Part shown: positions 1 through 6,696 of the stretch, piece by piece
Position numbering within the stretch: the stretch's first letter is position 1
Layout: each line of letters opens with the position of its first letter
Assembly: GCA_003452695.1 (NCBI GenBank)
Contig: DMNP01000388.1
Span: 693-26,959 of the forward strand
DNA length: 26,267 bases
Direction: 5' to 3'
Origin: Eggerthellaceae bacterium
Lineage (GTDB): Bacteria > Actinomycetota > Coriobacteriia > Coriobacteriales > Eggerthellaceae
Program-made: the position numbers and the translations under genes
The notes under the pieces: generated by a model
Seen by the model: only the letters and a program-made list of their open reading frames with translations
Told to the model about the DNA's origin: nothing
Databases searched by the model: none

Positions 1-427
1 CCTTGAAGCCGGGCTCGGTCTCGGTCACTTCCAGTTCCACGAACATCATGGGCTCGATGCCGATAAGCTCGTCGCCTGCGTATTGCAGCGTAACGTCGTC
101 GTTTTCCTTCAGCCACTTGGCCACATCGCCCACCACGTCGGCTCCGATGGCCTCTTGCTCGTAGGTGCTGTTGTCCATGAAGTTGAAGTCGGCGCCGTCG
201 TTGTACAGGTACTGCATCTTGCGCGTTTCCATGCGCACGGAGTCGAACTTCGTGCCGGCGTTGAACGTGTTGTCCACGATGCGGCCAGTGCGCACATCGC
301 GCATCTTCGTGCGCACGAACGCGCCACCCTTGCCCGGCTTCACGTGCTGGAACTCCACGATGGTCCACAGCTTGCCGTTATACTCGATGCACATGCCGTT
401 CTTGAAATCTGCCGTCGAAATTGCCAC
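1..427 (-). CDS. efp: Elongation factor P (3' end beyond window)
   Basis: EF-P binds ribosomes stalled at polyproline stretches and promotes peptide-bond formation. The visible 142 residues begin VAISTADFKNGMCIEYNGKL and continue with the KOW-like N-terminal domain, including the VKPGKGGAFVRTK loop whose lysine is the position usually modified in the family, and then the first OB domain. The C-terminal OB domain lies outside the window. I chose GTG at 427 because an AGAGGA ribosome-binding site lies about seven bases upstream and the first ATG would remove the conserved N terminus. It lies 61 bases downstream of the aroQ-pepQ fusion on the same strand, so co-transcription is likely; pepQ-efp adjacency is common in Gram-positive bacteria. 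The fusion's linker and the surface protein in this window are Pro-rich, so EF-P substrates are close by. The identification is firm. Confidence 0.96.
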   Translation of the reverse strand, partial: MAISTADFKNGMCIEYNGKLWTIVEFQHVKPGKGGAFVRTKMRDVRTGRIVDNTFNAGTKFDSVRMETRKMQYLYNDGADFNFMDNSTYEQEAIGADVVGDVAKWLKENDDVTLQYAGDELIGIEPMMFVELEVTETEPGFK

Positions 428-488
428 GATGCTGTCCTCTCCGTCTTGTGTAACGCTGGCCCTGCGCCACCGCTCGCTTTGCAAACTG

Positions 489-2381
489 CTAAATTATAAC
501 CAGTTCATGCCCGAGTTGCGAAAAAGCCTCGTAACCTTCAGACGTAACGACGCCGCAATCTTCCAAGCGCATGCCGAATTCGCCCGGAAGATAGATGCCC
601 GGCTCCACGGTGACCACGTTGCCTTCCACGAGCGGGCGGTCGTTGCGCACGTTCAGCACCGGCAGCTCGTGCACTTCCAGGCCGACGCCATGGCCCAGGC
701 CGTGGCCCATCTTGCCCTCGAAGCCGCCTTCGGCAAGCACGCGCTCGGCCAGTTCGTGGGCCTCTTTTCCCGTAACGCCGGGGCGCAGGAAATCCTGCAC
801 CTGCTCGTTTGCCCGGCGCAGAACCTCCCACGCCCGGGCCTTTTGCTCGTCGGGCTGCCCCAGGAACACCACGCGCGTTATGTCCGAACAGTATCCCCAG
901 GCCTTCGCGCCGAAATCCATGACCACGCACTGGCCGGCCTGCAGGCGCGTGGCGCCCGGCACGGCATGCGGATCGGCGCCGTTGGGTCCCGTGGCCACGA
1001 TCGATCGGAAGGCCAGGCCCTCGGCCCCGTGGCGCACCATGTAGTCTTCCAGTTCCAGCTGCACCTCGCGCTCGGTCATGCCGGGGCGCATGAAACCCAC
1101 GATGTGCTGGAACGCCGCATCGCTTATCGCCTGGGCTGCACGCAAACGCACCAGCTCGGCGGGCGATTTCACGCCACGCAGGCCCAGCACCACGTCGGTC
1201 GTGGCGCCCAGGTGCGCCGTGCCGAACGCCTGCGCCATCTTCGCGAATTCCGCATAGGAAATGCTGTCTTCGATGCCCAGGCGGCCTTCGAAGACCGCGT
1301 CTTCCCCGCTGCCTGCAAGCTGTGCGAGGGCAAACGCGACGTGGGTCGCGCGTTCGTCGTTCACCACCAGGTCGCCGCCCATGTCTTCCACCGCCGCGCA
1401 GATGGCGTGCGCATAGCGCGAATCGGTGTGCAGCACGGGTGCGGCATGCCCTGCGCGCACGAGTAGGGCATGCGCGCGCTCCTCGTCGAACACGCCGTCG
1501 ATAGCGGTCAGCCATTGGATGTTCGGCGTATCGCGCACGAGCAGGGCGTCCACCCCCAGCCGCGCCAGCAAGCCGCGCACCCGGGCCACGCGTTCGCGCG
1601 CGGATTGAGCCGCTTCGCCGGGCGCTTGCTCGGGCGCCGCTGCGGGCACGGGGGCTGCGTCTGCGGGCGCAGGCTCGGGTGCCGCTGCGGGCGCAGGCTC
1701 GGTGCCGGGAACCGCGTCTTCCGCATCCGCCGCGCCGGCCACCGGCACGGGTTTCGCGGTCGCAGCCGCGGCTGCTGCAACGCTCGCAGACGCCGCCGCT
1801 GCCGCAGTTGTCGCTCCGATTGCGGCCGGAGCGAACGCCCCTGCCGTCGCCCCATCGGGTTCGACCCCGTCAGGGCGCCCTGCAACGATTACCGGCTGAA
1901 CCACGGGATAGCGTTGCTCGTAGCCTTCGCCCAGACGCACAAGCTCGGGCGCATCCAACAGGATGTCCACTGCACGGCAGTAGCCTTCCACGCCCAGCCC
2001 CTTCACCTGCGCTATGCACACGGGCGCGATGACCGACACGCTGCGGAAGGCCTCGCGTTCGTTCACGTTTGAAATGTGCACTTCCACGACGGGCACGTTC
2101 ACGGCCGCCACCGCATCGCGCAGCGCGTACGAATAATGCGTGTGCGCACCGGGGTTGTACACGATGCCGTCGAAGAAGCCAGGCGATTCCTGAATAGCGT
2201 CCACCAGCTCGGCCTCGCTGTTCGACTGGCGCGCCCGAACCGCCACACCGCGCGCCGCGGCGTAGTCCACGACCGTCCGCTCCAAGTCGGCGAGCGTGCC
2301 GCTTCCGTATACGCCCGGCTCGCGCACGCCGAGCATGTTCATGTTCGGCCCGTTCAAAAGCAATATCCTGTGCATCTGCAT
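489..2381 (-). CDS. aroQ: AroQ-PepQ fusion: type II 3-dehydroquinate dehydratase fused to M24 Xaa-Pro peptidase
   Basis: One 630-residue frame holds two enzymes. Residues 1-155 are type II dehydroquinase (3-dehydroquinate to 3-dehydroshikimate): NGPNMNMLGVREPGVYG with the catalytic Tyr25, NPGAHTHYSYALRDA, and VEVHISN with His102. Residues 264-630 are an M24 metallopeptidase that releases or cleaves Xaa-Pro peptides, with an N-terminal creatinase-like domain and all five metal ligands visible: Asp489, Asp500, His564 (GHGLGHGVG), Glu593 (VTVEPG) and Glu607 (RLEDC). About 100 residues rich in Ala and Pro (161-262) join them. ATG at 2381 is preceded by an AGGGGAGG ribosome-binding site five bases away; longer in-frame extension upstream has no family similarity. 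The two genes are normally separate neighbours, so this is a gene fusion or, less likely, an assembly error removing a stop. efp follows closely. Both catalytic sets look intact. Confidence 0.93.
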   Translation of the reverse strand: MQMHRILLLNGPNMNMLGVREPGVYGSGTLADLERTVVDYAAARGVAVRARQSNSEAELVDAIQESPGFFDGIVYNPGAHTHYSYALRDAVAAVNVPVVEVHISNVNEREAFRSVSVIAPVCIAQVKGLGVEGYCRAVDILLDAPELVRLGEGYEQRYPVVQPVIVAGRPDGVEPDGATAGAFAPAAIGATTAAAAASASVAAAAAATAKPVPVAGAADAEDAVPGTEPAPAAAPEPAPADAAPVPAAAPEQAPGEAAQSARERVARVRGLLARLGVDALLVRDTPNIQWLTAIDGVFDEERAHALLVRAGHAAPVLHTDSRYAHAICAAVEDMGGDLVVNDERATHVAFALAQLAGSGEDAVFEGRLGIEDSISYAEFAKMAQAFGTAHLGATTDVVLGLRGVKSPAELVRLRAAQAISDAAFQHIVGFMRPGMTEREVQLELEDYMVRHGAEGLAFRSIVATGPNGADPHAVPGATRLQAGQCVVMDFGAKAWGYCSDITRVVFLGQPDEQKARAWEVLRRANEQVQDFLRPGVTGKEAHELAERVLAEGGFEGKMGHGLGHGVGLEVHELPVLNVRNDRPLVEGNVVTVEPGIYLPGEFGMRLEDCGVVTSEGYEAFSQLGHELVII

Positions 2382-2795
2382 AGAAACCTCCCCTTTCGGC
2401 TTGCCTTCATTGTACGCCCCGCGCGCGACTGCGGGACAGACCCTTTCGGCATGGCGGGCTTCAGCTCGCATCCCTTCGCTACCGCCCACGGCCCTGCCAA
2501 CGCGCGAGGCGGCCATCCGGATGTGGAAAAGGGTCAGACCCTTTTCCTCATTTCTCACCCTCCATGCCCTGCGCGCTGGCAGAGCCGTGGGCGGTTCGCC
2601 CCCCTCCAGCTCGGTCGCGCGAACGGCCGAAGCTTCGTGGCCGCCATTGCCCAAGGTCGTGCCAGCGCGCGGGGGCTCTTTCCTCGTTTTCGCAGGTAGA
2701 TGCCGCCCGCATCGCAGATGGACAGGTTGCCAGATTGAATAGCTCGCATCGCACAGATGCAAGCAAAGCACCTTGCAAACGCAACTGAGAATCGC
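2382..2795. other. Intergenic stretch upstream of aroQ-pepQ
   Basis: No convincing gene is present in these 414 bases. They hold the aroQ ribosome-binding site at the left edge and the palindromic element at 2481-2595. The first 40 bases are repeated at 4660-4700 (see the aroQ fragment). Confidence 0.6.
2481..2595. repeat. Palindromic element with nested hairpin
   Basis: The outer arms begin with ACCGCCCACGGC (2481-2492) and end with GCCGTGGGCGGT (2584-2595), and pair imperfectly over about 27 bases each (2481-2507 and 2569-2595). Near the centre lies a perfect hairpin, GGAAAAGGGTC / GACCCTTTTCC with a one-base loop, at 2525-2547. The nested design, small size and absence of a gene suggest a REP- or MITE-like element. 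It sits just upstream of aroQ and could also shape its transcript, but nothing here proves that. Confidence 0.7.
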
Positions 2796-3392
2796 TCAAA
2801 CGGCAACTATGTCGACGGTAAGAACCATGCCCGGATCGTCCACTTTAACGATGGCCACCGTTGCGGGGTTGCCGCCACGTGGGCGCGATATGGCCCCAGG
2901 GCACACGGTTACGGTCCCGTCCGCGGAAAGAATCACCTTCTGCTCGTGCGTGTGGCCGTGCACGAGAACGCGTGGCGCAGGGCTTATGAACGACGGCCTG
3001 GTGGGGCCCGCCCCGCGAACCGCAGCTCTTAGGTCTGCCGGGTCGTGCAGCATGGCGCAGCTTACGCCGCATTCCTCGAAAACCGCATATTGCGGGAGCG
3101 GCCTGCCGTTCAGCTCGTACATCTCGCCGTAGTCGCAGTTCCCTGCAACGGCCACGAGCGGGGCGATTTCGCACAGCTCGTCGACTATCCACTGCTCGGC
3201 CCGCGCCGCGTATCCGAAATCCCCCGCATGTGCGACGAGGTCGCACGGCTGCGCGGCCAGCACCATGTCGTCCTGTGCGTCGACTGCAACATGATGGAAA
3301 ACCTGGCTCGCCGCATACTCGCCGCGCAACGCCGCCACGGCCGAAGAGGGCAGCTTCCCATGCGTATCGCTGATAATGCCAATTGTCTTCAA
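2796..3392 (-). CDS. YfcE/MJ0936-like metallophosphoesterase
   Basis: This 198-residue protein carries the calcineurin-like phosphoesterase signature in order: SDTHG near the N terminus, HAGD, GNCD and VHGHTHE, which together supply the two-metal site. It matches the short, soluble YfcE/MJ0936 family of phosphodiesterases; the physiological substrate is unknown. I chose TTG at 3392 because a strong AAGGAGG ribosome-binding site lies five bases upstream. A GTG at 3410 would place that site inside the coding region. It is alone on its strand, flanked by palindromic elements on both sides, and lies inside a segment bounded by two copies of the aroQ 5' end, so it may have arrived with that segment. 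The family call is secure, the biological role is not. Confidence 0.9.
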   Translation of the reverse strand: MKTIGIISDTHGKLPSSAVAALRGEYAASQVFHHVAVDAQDDMVLAAQPCDLVAHAGDFGYAARAEQWIVDELCEIAPLVAVAGNCDYGEMYELNGRPLPQYAVFEECGVSCAMLHDPADLRAAVRGAGPTRPSFISPAPRVLVHGHTHEQKVILSADGTVTVCPGAISRPRGGNPATVAIVKVDDPGMVLTVDIVAV

Positions 3393-3503
3393 GATAACCT
3401 CCTTTTGCACTCCTTGGAGTTGCCAATCCCGTTGCTGCTCGGCGTCTCATAGCTCGCAAGCTCGCAGATGTTAAGCTTACTACCACCCGGGCAGAAGCTG
3501 GCT

Positions 3504-3762
3504 CACCCGTAACCTCGACTTCGTTTTAGTGAAACGGAGGTTACGGGTGGAAGGGCCCACTAGTTTCAGAGAAACGGCCCGTTTCGAAAATGAAATCGGG
3601 GTTACGGGTGGATTTCCAGGTTCCCCGCAGCTCCGACGCGACATAACCCCAGTTCGCGCTGGGCTGGTAAGCAGCAAATCCACCCGCAACCCCGATTTCA
3701 TCCCGCAAAAGGCCCGAAATCCTCCATCTAGTGGGCCCTTCCACCCGTAACCCCGTTTTCAC
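3504..3762. repeat. Quadruple inverted-repeat element, copy A
   Basis: Two plus-oriented GTTACGGGTGG motifs (3540 and 3601) are answered by two minus-oriented copies (CACCCGCAAC at 3681, CACCCGTAAC at 3742). Arms of about 85 bases (3529-3615 and 3676-3759) pair well, including the shared GGAAGGGCCCACTAG / CTAGTGGGCCCTTCC and GAAATCGGGGTT / AACCCCGATTTC blocks. A fifth motif (CACCCGTAACCTC, 3504-3516) makes an additional tight hairpin with 3537-3549. Motif-to-motif spacing is 61, 80 and 61 bases, identical to copy B at 23315-23530. No gene lies inside. The best reading is a non-autonomous mobile palindromic element. Confidence 0.85.
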
Positions 3763-3770
3763 GAACACGG

Positions 3771-3825
3771 CGGGAGGGAGGGAGGGCGCGAGGGCGGGAG
3801 GGCGCGAGGGCGGGCGGGAGGGAGG
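3771..3825 (+). repeat. G-rich low-complexity tract
   Basis: The tract consists of GGGAGGGAGGGAGGG (3772-3786) followed by short GGGCGCGA and GGGCGGGAGG units. The first 15 bases fit the canonical G-quadruplex pattern on the plus strand. It lies just past copy A of the quadruple repeat and before a surface-protein remnant. Confidence 0.7.
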
Positions 3826-3837
3826 CCCCTTCCCAGA

Positions 3838-3878
3838 GCGCCTGCTGCTGTCACTCGCCTGCCAGCCGCAGCAGGCGC
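3838..3878. terminator. Hairpin downstream of the surface-protein remnant
   Basis: Perfect 11-base arms GCGCCTGCTGC (3838-3848) and GCAGCAGGCGC (3868-3878) flank a 19-base loop. It lies just beyond the 3' end of the minus-strand remnant at 3890. No T-run follows, so calling it a terminator is tentative. Confidence 0.35.
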
Positions 3879-3889
3879 GTGCGGCAGTT

Positions 3890-4193
3890 CTACCTGACCC
3901 GGATTTTCGTTTTCACGACCGCCGCCTTCGCCCGGTATTTCCCATCGCCCGACGCTCGGATGCGCACCTTCAAAGAGCAGGAGCCGCAGGGCGGCTTCTT
4001 GCCGACAACGGGCTTGCCCGAGCTCGTCACGCGGATCAGGCTCCTTGCTTTCCCGGAACATGCAACCAGCCGGCAGGTCACCGGACCTCCGGCTTTCGAA
4101 ACTTGGAACGCCTTCTTCGTGGGAACCGTGCATTTTGAACGCTTCAGTCGCGCGCTTCACGACAAGAGTTTTCTTTGCGGCCTTCGCGGTCAT
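3890..4193 (-). pseudogene. Frameshifted C-terminal remnant of a secreted Ig-like-repeat protein
   Basis: The minus strand reads like the last Ig-like repeat of a Gram-positive secreted protein. One frame gives TAKAAKKTLVVKRA near 4190-4150. A second frame then continues through TKKAFQVSKAGGPV, IRVTSSGKPVVGKK and ASGDGKYRAKAAVVKTKIRV to a stop at 3890. This resembles the repeats that end with a VTAAGxxxYKA...VKVKV pattern in surface proteins of Coriobacteria and Clostridia. The change of frame and the lack of any upstream part (the TA remnant takes over at 4192) mark it as a decayed 3' end. It may be debris of an ancient surface-protein locus. The family assignment is by pattern only and would need a profile search. 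Confidence 0.55.
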
Positions 4194-4353
4194 GCGCAGC
4201 GACGACTACGACCGCATGCTGAGCGACCGCGATGATGCGACAAGACAGAAGCTGCTCGAGCGCATGGTCCTCGCCGAGCACAAAGTATCCGAGGGAAAGT
4301 TCGCGGACTACGACGAGGCGACAAGGGAGCTGAAGGCGAAATATGGCCTATAG
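4192..4353 (+). CDS. Probable antitoxin C-terminal fragment
   Basis: Fifty-three residues, MRSDDYDRMLSDRDD...ATRELKAKYGL, with high charge and predicted helices. They look like the C-terminal, toxin-binding half of a small type II antitoxin. The 3' end overlaps the start of the next gene by 11 bases, typical of translational coupling in toxin-antitoxin pairs. I see no DNA-binding N-terminal half: upstream the sequence immediately becomes the opposite-strand surface-protein remnant. So the gene is probably truncated at its 5' end, and ATG at 4192 may be an internal methionine. No clear ribosome-binding site precedes it. Confidence 0.45.
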   Translation: MRSDDYDRMLSDRDDATRQKLLERMVLAEHKVSEGKFADYDEATRELKAKYGL

Positions 4354-4741
4354 GCGCGTAATCCTCGATTCAGCCGAAGCCGACCGAGACGAGATAGTCG
4401 AGCACCTCATCGAGTCGACGGGCAGCACGAAGGCGTCGGCGGGCTTCTTGGACTCGATGGACCGCGAAGTGGGATTGATTAGCGAGCTTCCGGCGATCCA
4501 TGCCCTTTCCCGAATTCCCGCAGTCGCAAAAAGGGGCTACCGGGTTGCTCTGCTCGGAAGCTATGCAATGCCGTATCGCTTCGAGGACGATACAATCTAT
4601 ATCGCGCACGCCAAGCATGTTCATGCTCGGCCCGTTCAACAGCACTATCCTGCGCATCTGCATAGAAGCCCCCTTTCGGCTTGCCTTCATTGCGCGCCCA
4701 GCGGGGAAACAATCCGTACGCACATGATTGCCACGCTATAA
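4343..4741 (+). CDS. RelE/ParE-like toxin with a replaced C terminus
   Basis: The first ~88 residues (MAYRRVILDSAEADRDEIVEH ... YRVALLGSYAMPYRFEDDTIYI) fit the RelE/ParE ribonuclease/gyrase-toxin fold: a helix pair that positions the protein on its target, then the beta strands including the YxVxxxGxYxxxYRF block. Normal members end with a short strand giving ALLH-RQDY-like residues. Here, from about 4602, the frame instead runs antisense through a copy of the aroQ 5' end, adding about 45 residues of unrelated sequence. The toxin is therefore probably inactive or altered. It is coupled to the antitoxin fragment by an 11-base overlap. The family call is moderately secure, activity doubtful. 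Confidence 0.6.
   Translation: MAYRRVILDSAEADRDEIVEHLIESTGSTKASAGFLDSMDREVGLISELPAIHALSRIPAVAKRGYRVALLGSYAMPYRFEDDTIYIAHAKHVHARPVQQHYPAHLHRSPLSACLHCAPSGETIRTHMIATL
4602..4700 (-). pseudogene. Second copy of the aroQ 5' end and leader
   Basis: This stretch is a diverged direct repeat of 2320-2422. It shares blocks such as CGCGCACGCC, AGCATGTTCATG, CGGCCCGTTCAA, GCATCTGCATAGAA and TTTCGGCTTGCCTTCATTG. It covers about the first 20 aroQ codons plus the leader, with the ribosome-binding site altered. It ends inside the toxin frame. Both copies point the same way and bracket a ~2.2-kb segment (phosphoesterase, quadruple repeat, surface-protein and TA remnants). Confidence 0.85.
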
Positions 4742-4827
4742 TGCGACTGGCAGAGAGCGCCGCAATTCGCTTCGCGCATTTGCAGCATGCGCCCAGAAAT
4801 CGCCGCTATGCGAAAGGACAGCACCAC

Positions 4828-5364
4828 GTGAATAATACGATATTGGCAGCGATGGTTGCCACAGCCCTCGTGCTTGCCGGATGCGCGGGCAGCCAGACCA
4901 GTTCGGACGCGAGCATCAGCCCATCGCCAAGTTCAACTGTCCAGACCGCCCAATCCTCCACGGAAGCATCGTCGAACGCGCCTACGAACAGCAGTTCCTT
5001 CACCGCTCCCGTATCGACCATTGCGATGAAGGCAAACGGCGTATCGCTTCAGATGACGCTTGCCGACACGGAAGCTGCACTCGCTCTAGCGGAGCTGCTG
5101 GGTAACGGACCGATTTCGGTATCCCTGCGCCCGTATGGCGGATTCGAGAAAGTAGGTTCGCTGCCGCAGGCACTGCCGACGAGCGATAGGCAAGTCGCAA
5201 CGGCTCCCGGCGATGTAATGTTGTACCAGGGAAATCAGATTTCGATTTTCTACGACACGAACACCTGGGAGTACACGCCACTCGGCCACATAGAAGGCGC
5301 TACGGCCCAAAGCCTGCTCGATGCCTTGGGGGAAGGGGATGTTGCGATGGAGTTGTCGCTGTAA
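4828..5364 (+). CDS. Lipoprotein with cyclophilin-like domain
   Basis: This 178-residue protein begins with a lipoprotein signal peptide (VNNTILAAMVATALVLAGC; lipobox LAGC, Cys19 being the acylated residue). A Ser/Thr-rich spacer follows to about residue 60. The rest resembles the bacterial cyclophilin-like domain (Cyclophil_like2 type): TLADTEAALALAELL, GGFEKVGSLPQALP, APGDVMLYQGNQISIFYDTN and TWEYTPLGHIE. It should sit on the outer face of the cytoplasmic membrane. The domain family has no well-defined function; canonical prolyl isomerase residues are not evident. GTG at 4828 is chosen for its AAAGGA site eight bases upstream and because it puts the signal peptide first. It stands alone on the plus strand, convergent with aroE. 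Confidence 0.82.
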   Translation: MNNTILAAMVATALVLAGCAGSQTSSDASISPSPSSTVQTAQSSTEASSNAPTNSSSFTAPVSTIAMKANGVSLQMTLADTEAALALAELLGNGPISVSLRPYGGFEKVGSLPQALPTSDRQVATAPGDVMLYQGNQISIFYDTNTWEYTPLGHIEGATAQSLLDALGEGDVAMELSL

Positions 5365-5493
5365 GGAATCGGCCGCGTTTCACAATGGAATTCGCATCGT
5401 TTCGGAGGCTTTTGCTGGGCCTCGATAGTTGTCAGGCCTAAATGTGGTTGCCATTTCGCAGAGTGGCCGCATGTTGGGCTATCGCGCGCGGAG

Positions 5494-6573
5494 CTACGAT
5501 ATGGCCTTCTGCATGACGTCGAACAGGTCCAGATCGTCGGGAATGACGAATGCGCCCGTTATGTCCGCAATGTCGCGCACGGTCTCCACGGCTTGGCCCA
5601 CGAGCATGCCGACGCCGTCGTGCGCGTTGCAGCCAGCTGCGCGTGCCGCCGCCAGAAGCGCCGTCTCGCCATGAGCATAGACGACGTCCAGAACGGTTTG
5701 GCGCGCGGACAGCGCAGATGTGTTGAAAGGCGCTGGGTCTCCCGGGTTCATGCCGAGCGGCGTGGCATCGACGACAATGTCGGCACTGGCAATGTCGTCG
5801 ACGCCATCCGGATCGTAGACACGTGCCAGTACAGGTGGCGAATCGCCGTCTGCTTCGGTTCGCTCCACCCGATTGTTGCCATTCTCCTGGTCGACGGACC
5901 CATCATGGACATCTGGGCCGTGGCAGCCGCGCAGATCGCGCTGGATTCCCTGGAAGCCACTGCTAGTTCGACTGCCCAGACGCTGCGGGCCATTCGAACT
6001 GTCTGCCCCATCCAAGCCGCTCGCGCCGCTTAGGTTGCCTGGAGCCTCGCCGGCGCGCAGAGCCCGCCAGCGCTCTGTATAGCGGGCCGTGGCTTGCTGC
6101 GTGCGCACGGGGTCGCGGCCGAACAGGAGCACCTGCGCGGCACCCGCCTGAACGCATGCGTGCAAAATGGAAAGCGATGTGGGACCCGTGCCGCACACGA
6201 CCACGTTTGCGCCTGCCACCTGCGCACCGCAGCGTTGCAGAAAGGCAACGCAGCCCTTGCCATCGGTGTTGTCGGCGTGCACATGGCCGTTGCCGCGCAC
6301 CAGAACGTTCGCACCCTGCGCCATCGTGGCCGCAGAGCTATGGCTGTCGGCAAATGCAAAGGCCAGCGGCTTGTAAGGCATGGTGATGTTGCAGGCCAAC
6401 CAGTCGCGTGCTTCCAGCACCTCTCTCGCTTGCCGCTCGGTCGCGCAATCCGCCAAACCGTATTCCCACGCCAACCCCAAGGCACGATAAGCCGCGTTGT
6501 GCATGGCGGGCGATTTCGAATGCGCCACCGGATGTCCCAGCACGAACAGCTTCGCCGGAAGACTATCGCACAT
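5494..6573 (-). CDS. aroE: Shikimate dehydrogenase with an ~80-residue insertion
   Basis: Shikimate dehydrogenase reduces 3-dehydroshikimate to shikimate with NADPH. Visible signatures are SKSPAMHN (substrate serines), NITMPYK with catalytic Lys68, NTDG with Asp104, the nucleotide loop GTGPTS (128-133; the usual form is GAGGA), VVDATPLGMNPG (268-279) and DGVGMLVGQA near the C terminus. At 359 residues it is roughly 75-80 longer than the usual 270-290. The excess is a Gly/Ser/Asp/Asn-rich stretch at about 171-253, inside the NADP domain between the third strand region and the DATPLGM strand. ATG at 6573 has AAGGGAG six bases upstream; a more distant in-frame start lacks a good site. It follows mltG by 123 bases, probably in the same transcription unit. 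Confidence 0.93.
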   Translation of the reverse strand: MCDSLPAKLFVLGHPVAHSKSPAMHNAAYRALGLAWEYGLADCATERQAREVLEARDWLACNITMPYKPLAFAFADSHSSAATMAQGANVLVRGNGHVHADNTDGKGCVAFLQRCGAQVAGANVVVCGTGPTSLSILHACVQAGAAQVLLFGRDPVRTQQATARYTERWRALRAGEAPGNLSGASGLDGADSSNGPQRLGSRTSSGFQGIQRDLRGCHGPDVHDGSVDQENGNNRVERTEADGDSPPVLARVYDPDGVDDIASADIVVDATPLGMNPGDPAPFNTSALSARQTVLDVVYAHGETALLAAARAAGCNAHDGVGMLVGQAVETVRDIADITGAFVIPDDLDLFDVMQKAIS

Positions 6574-6696
6574 AGCGCGCGCTCCCTTCATGGTCGCATC
6601 TTGCCAAGCCGCCAAAACGGCCGGGCCCGGCACCCGCGCGAATCACCGCTGGTCACGGCCAAACCGGCAACTGCGGGCCAGAAACCGCGAAGCTGG

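Noticed and set aside
165..1466. Long plus-strand open frame of 433 codons opposite aroQ-pepQ and efp
   Set aside because: It is antisense to two strongly recognised genes, is rich in His and Arg as expected for a shadow frame of high-GC DNA, and has no family features.
2757..3132. Short plus-strand frames near 2760-3130
   Set aside because: They lie antisense to the metallophosphoesterase whose metal-binding motifs are all intact.
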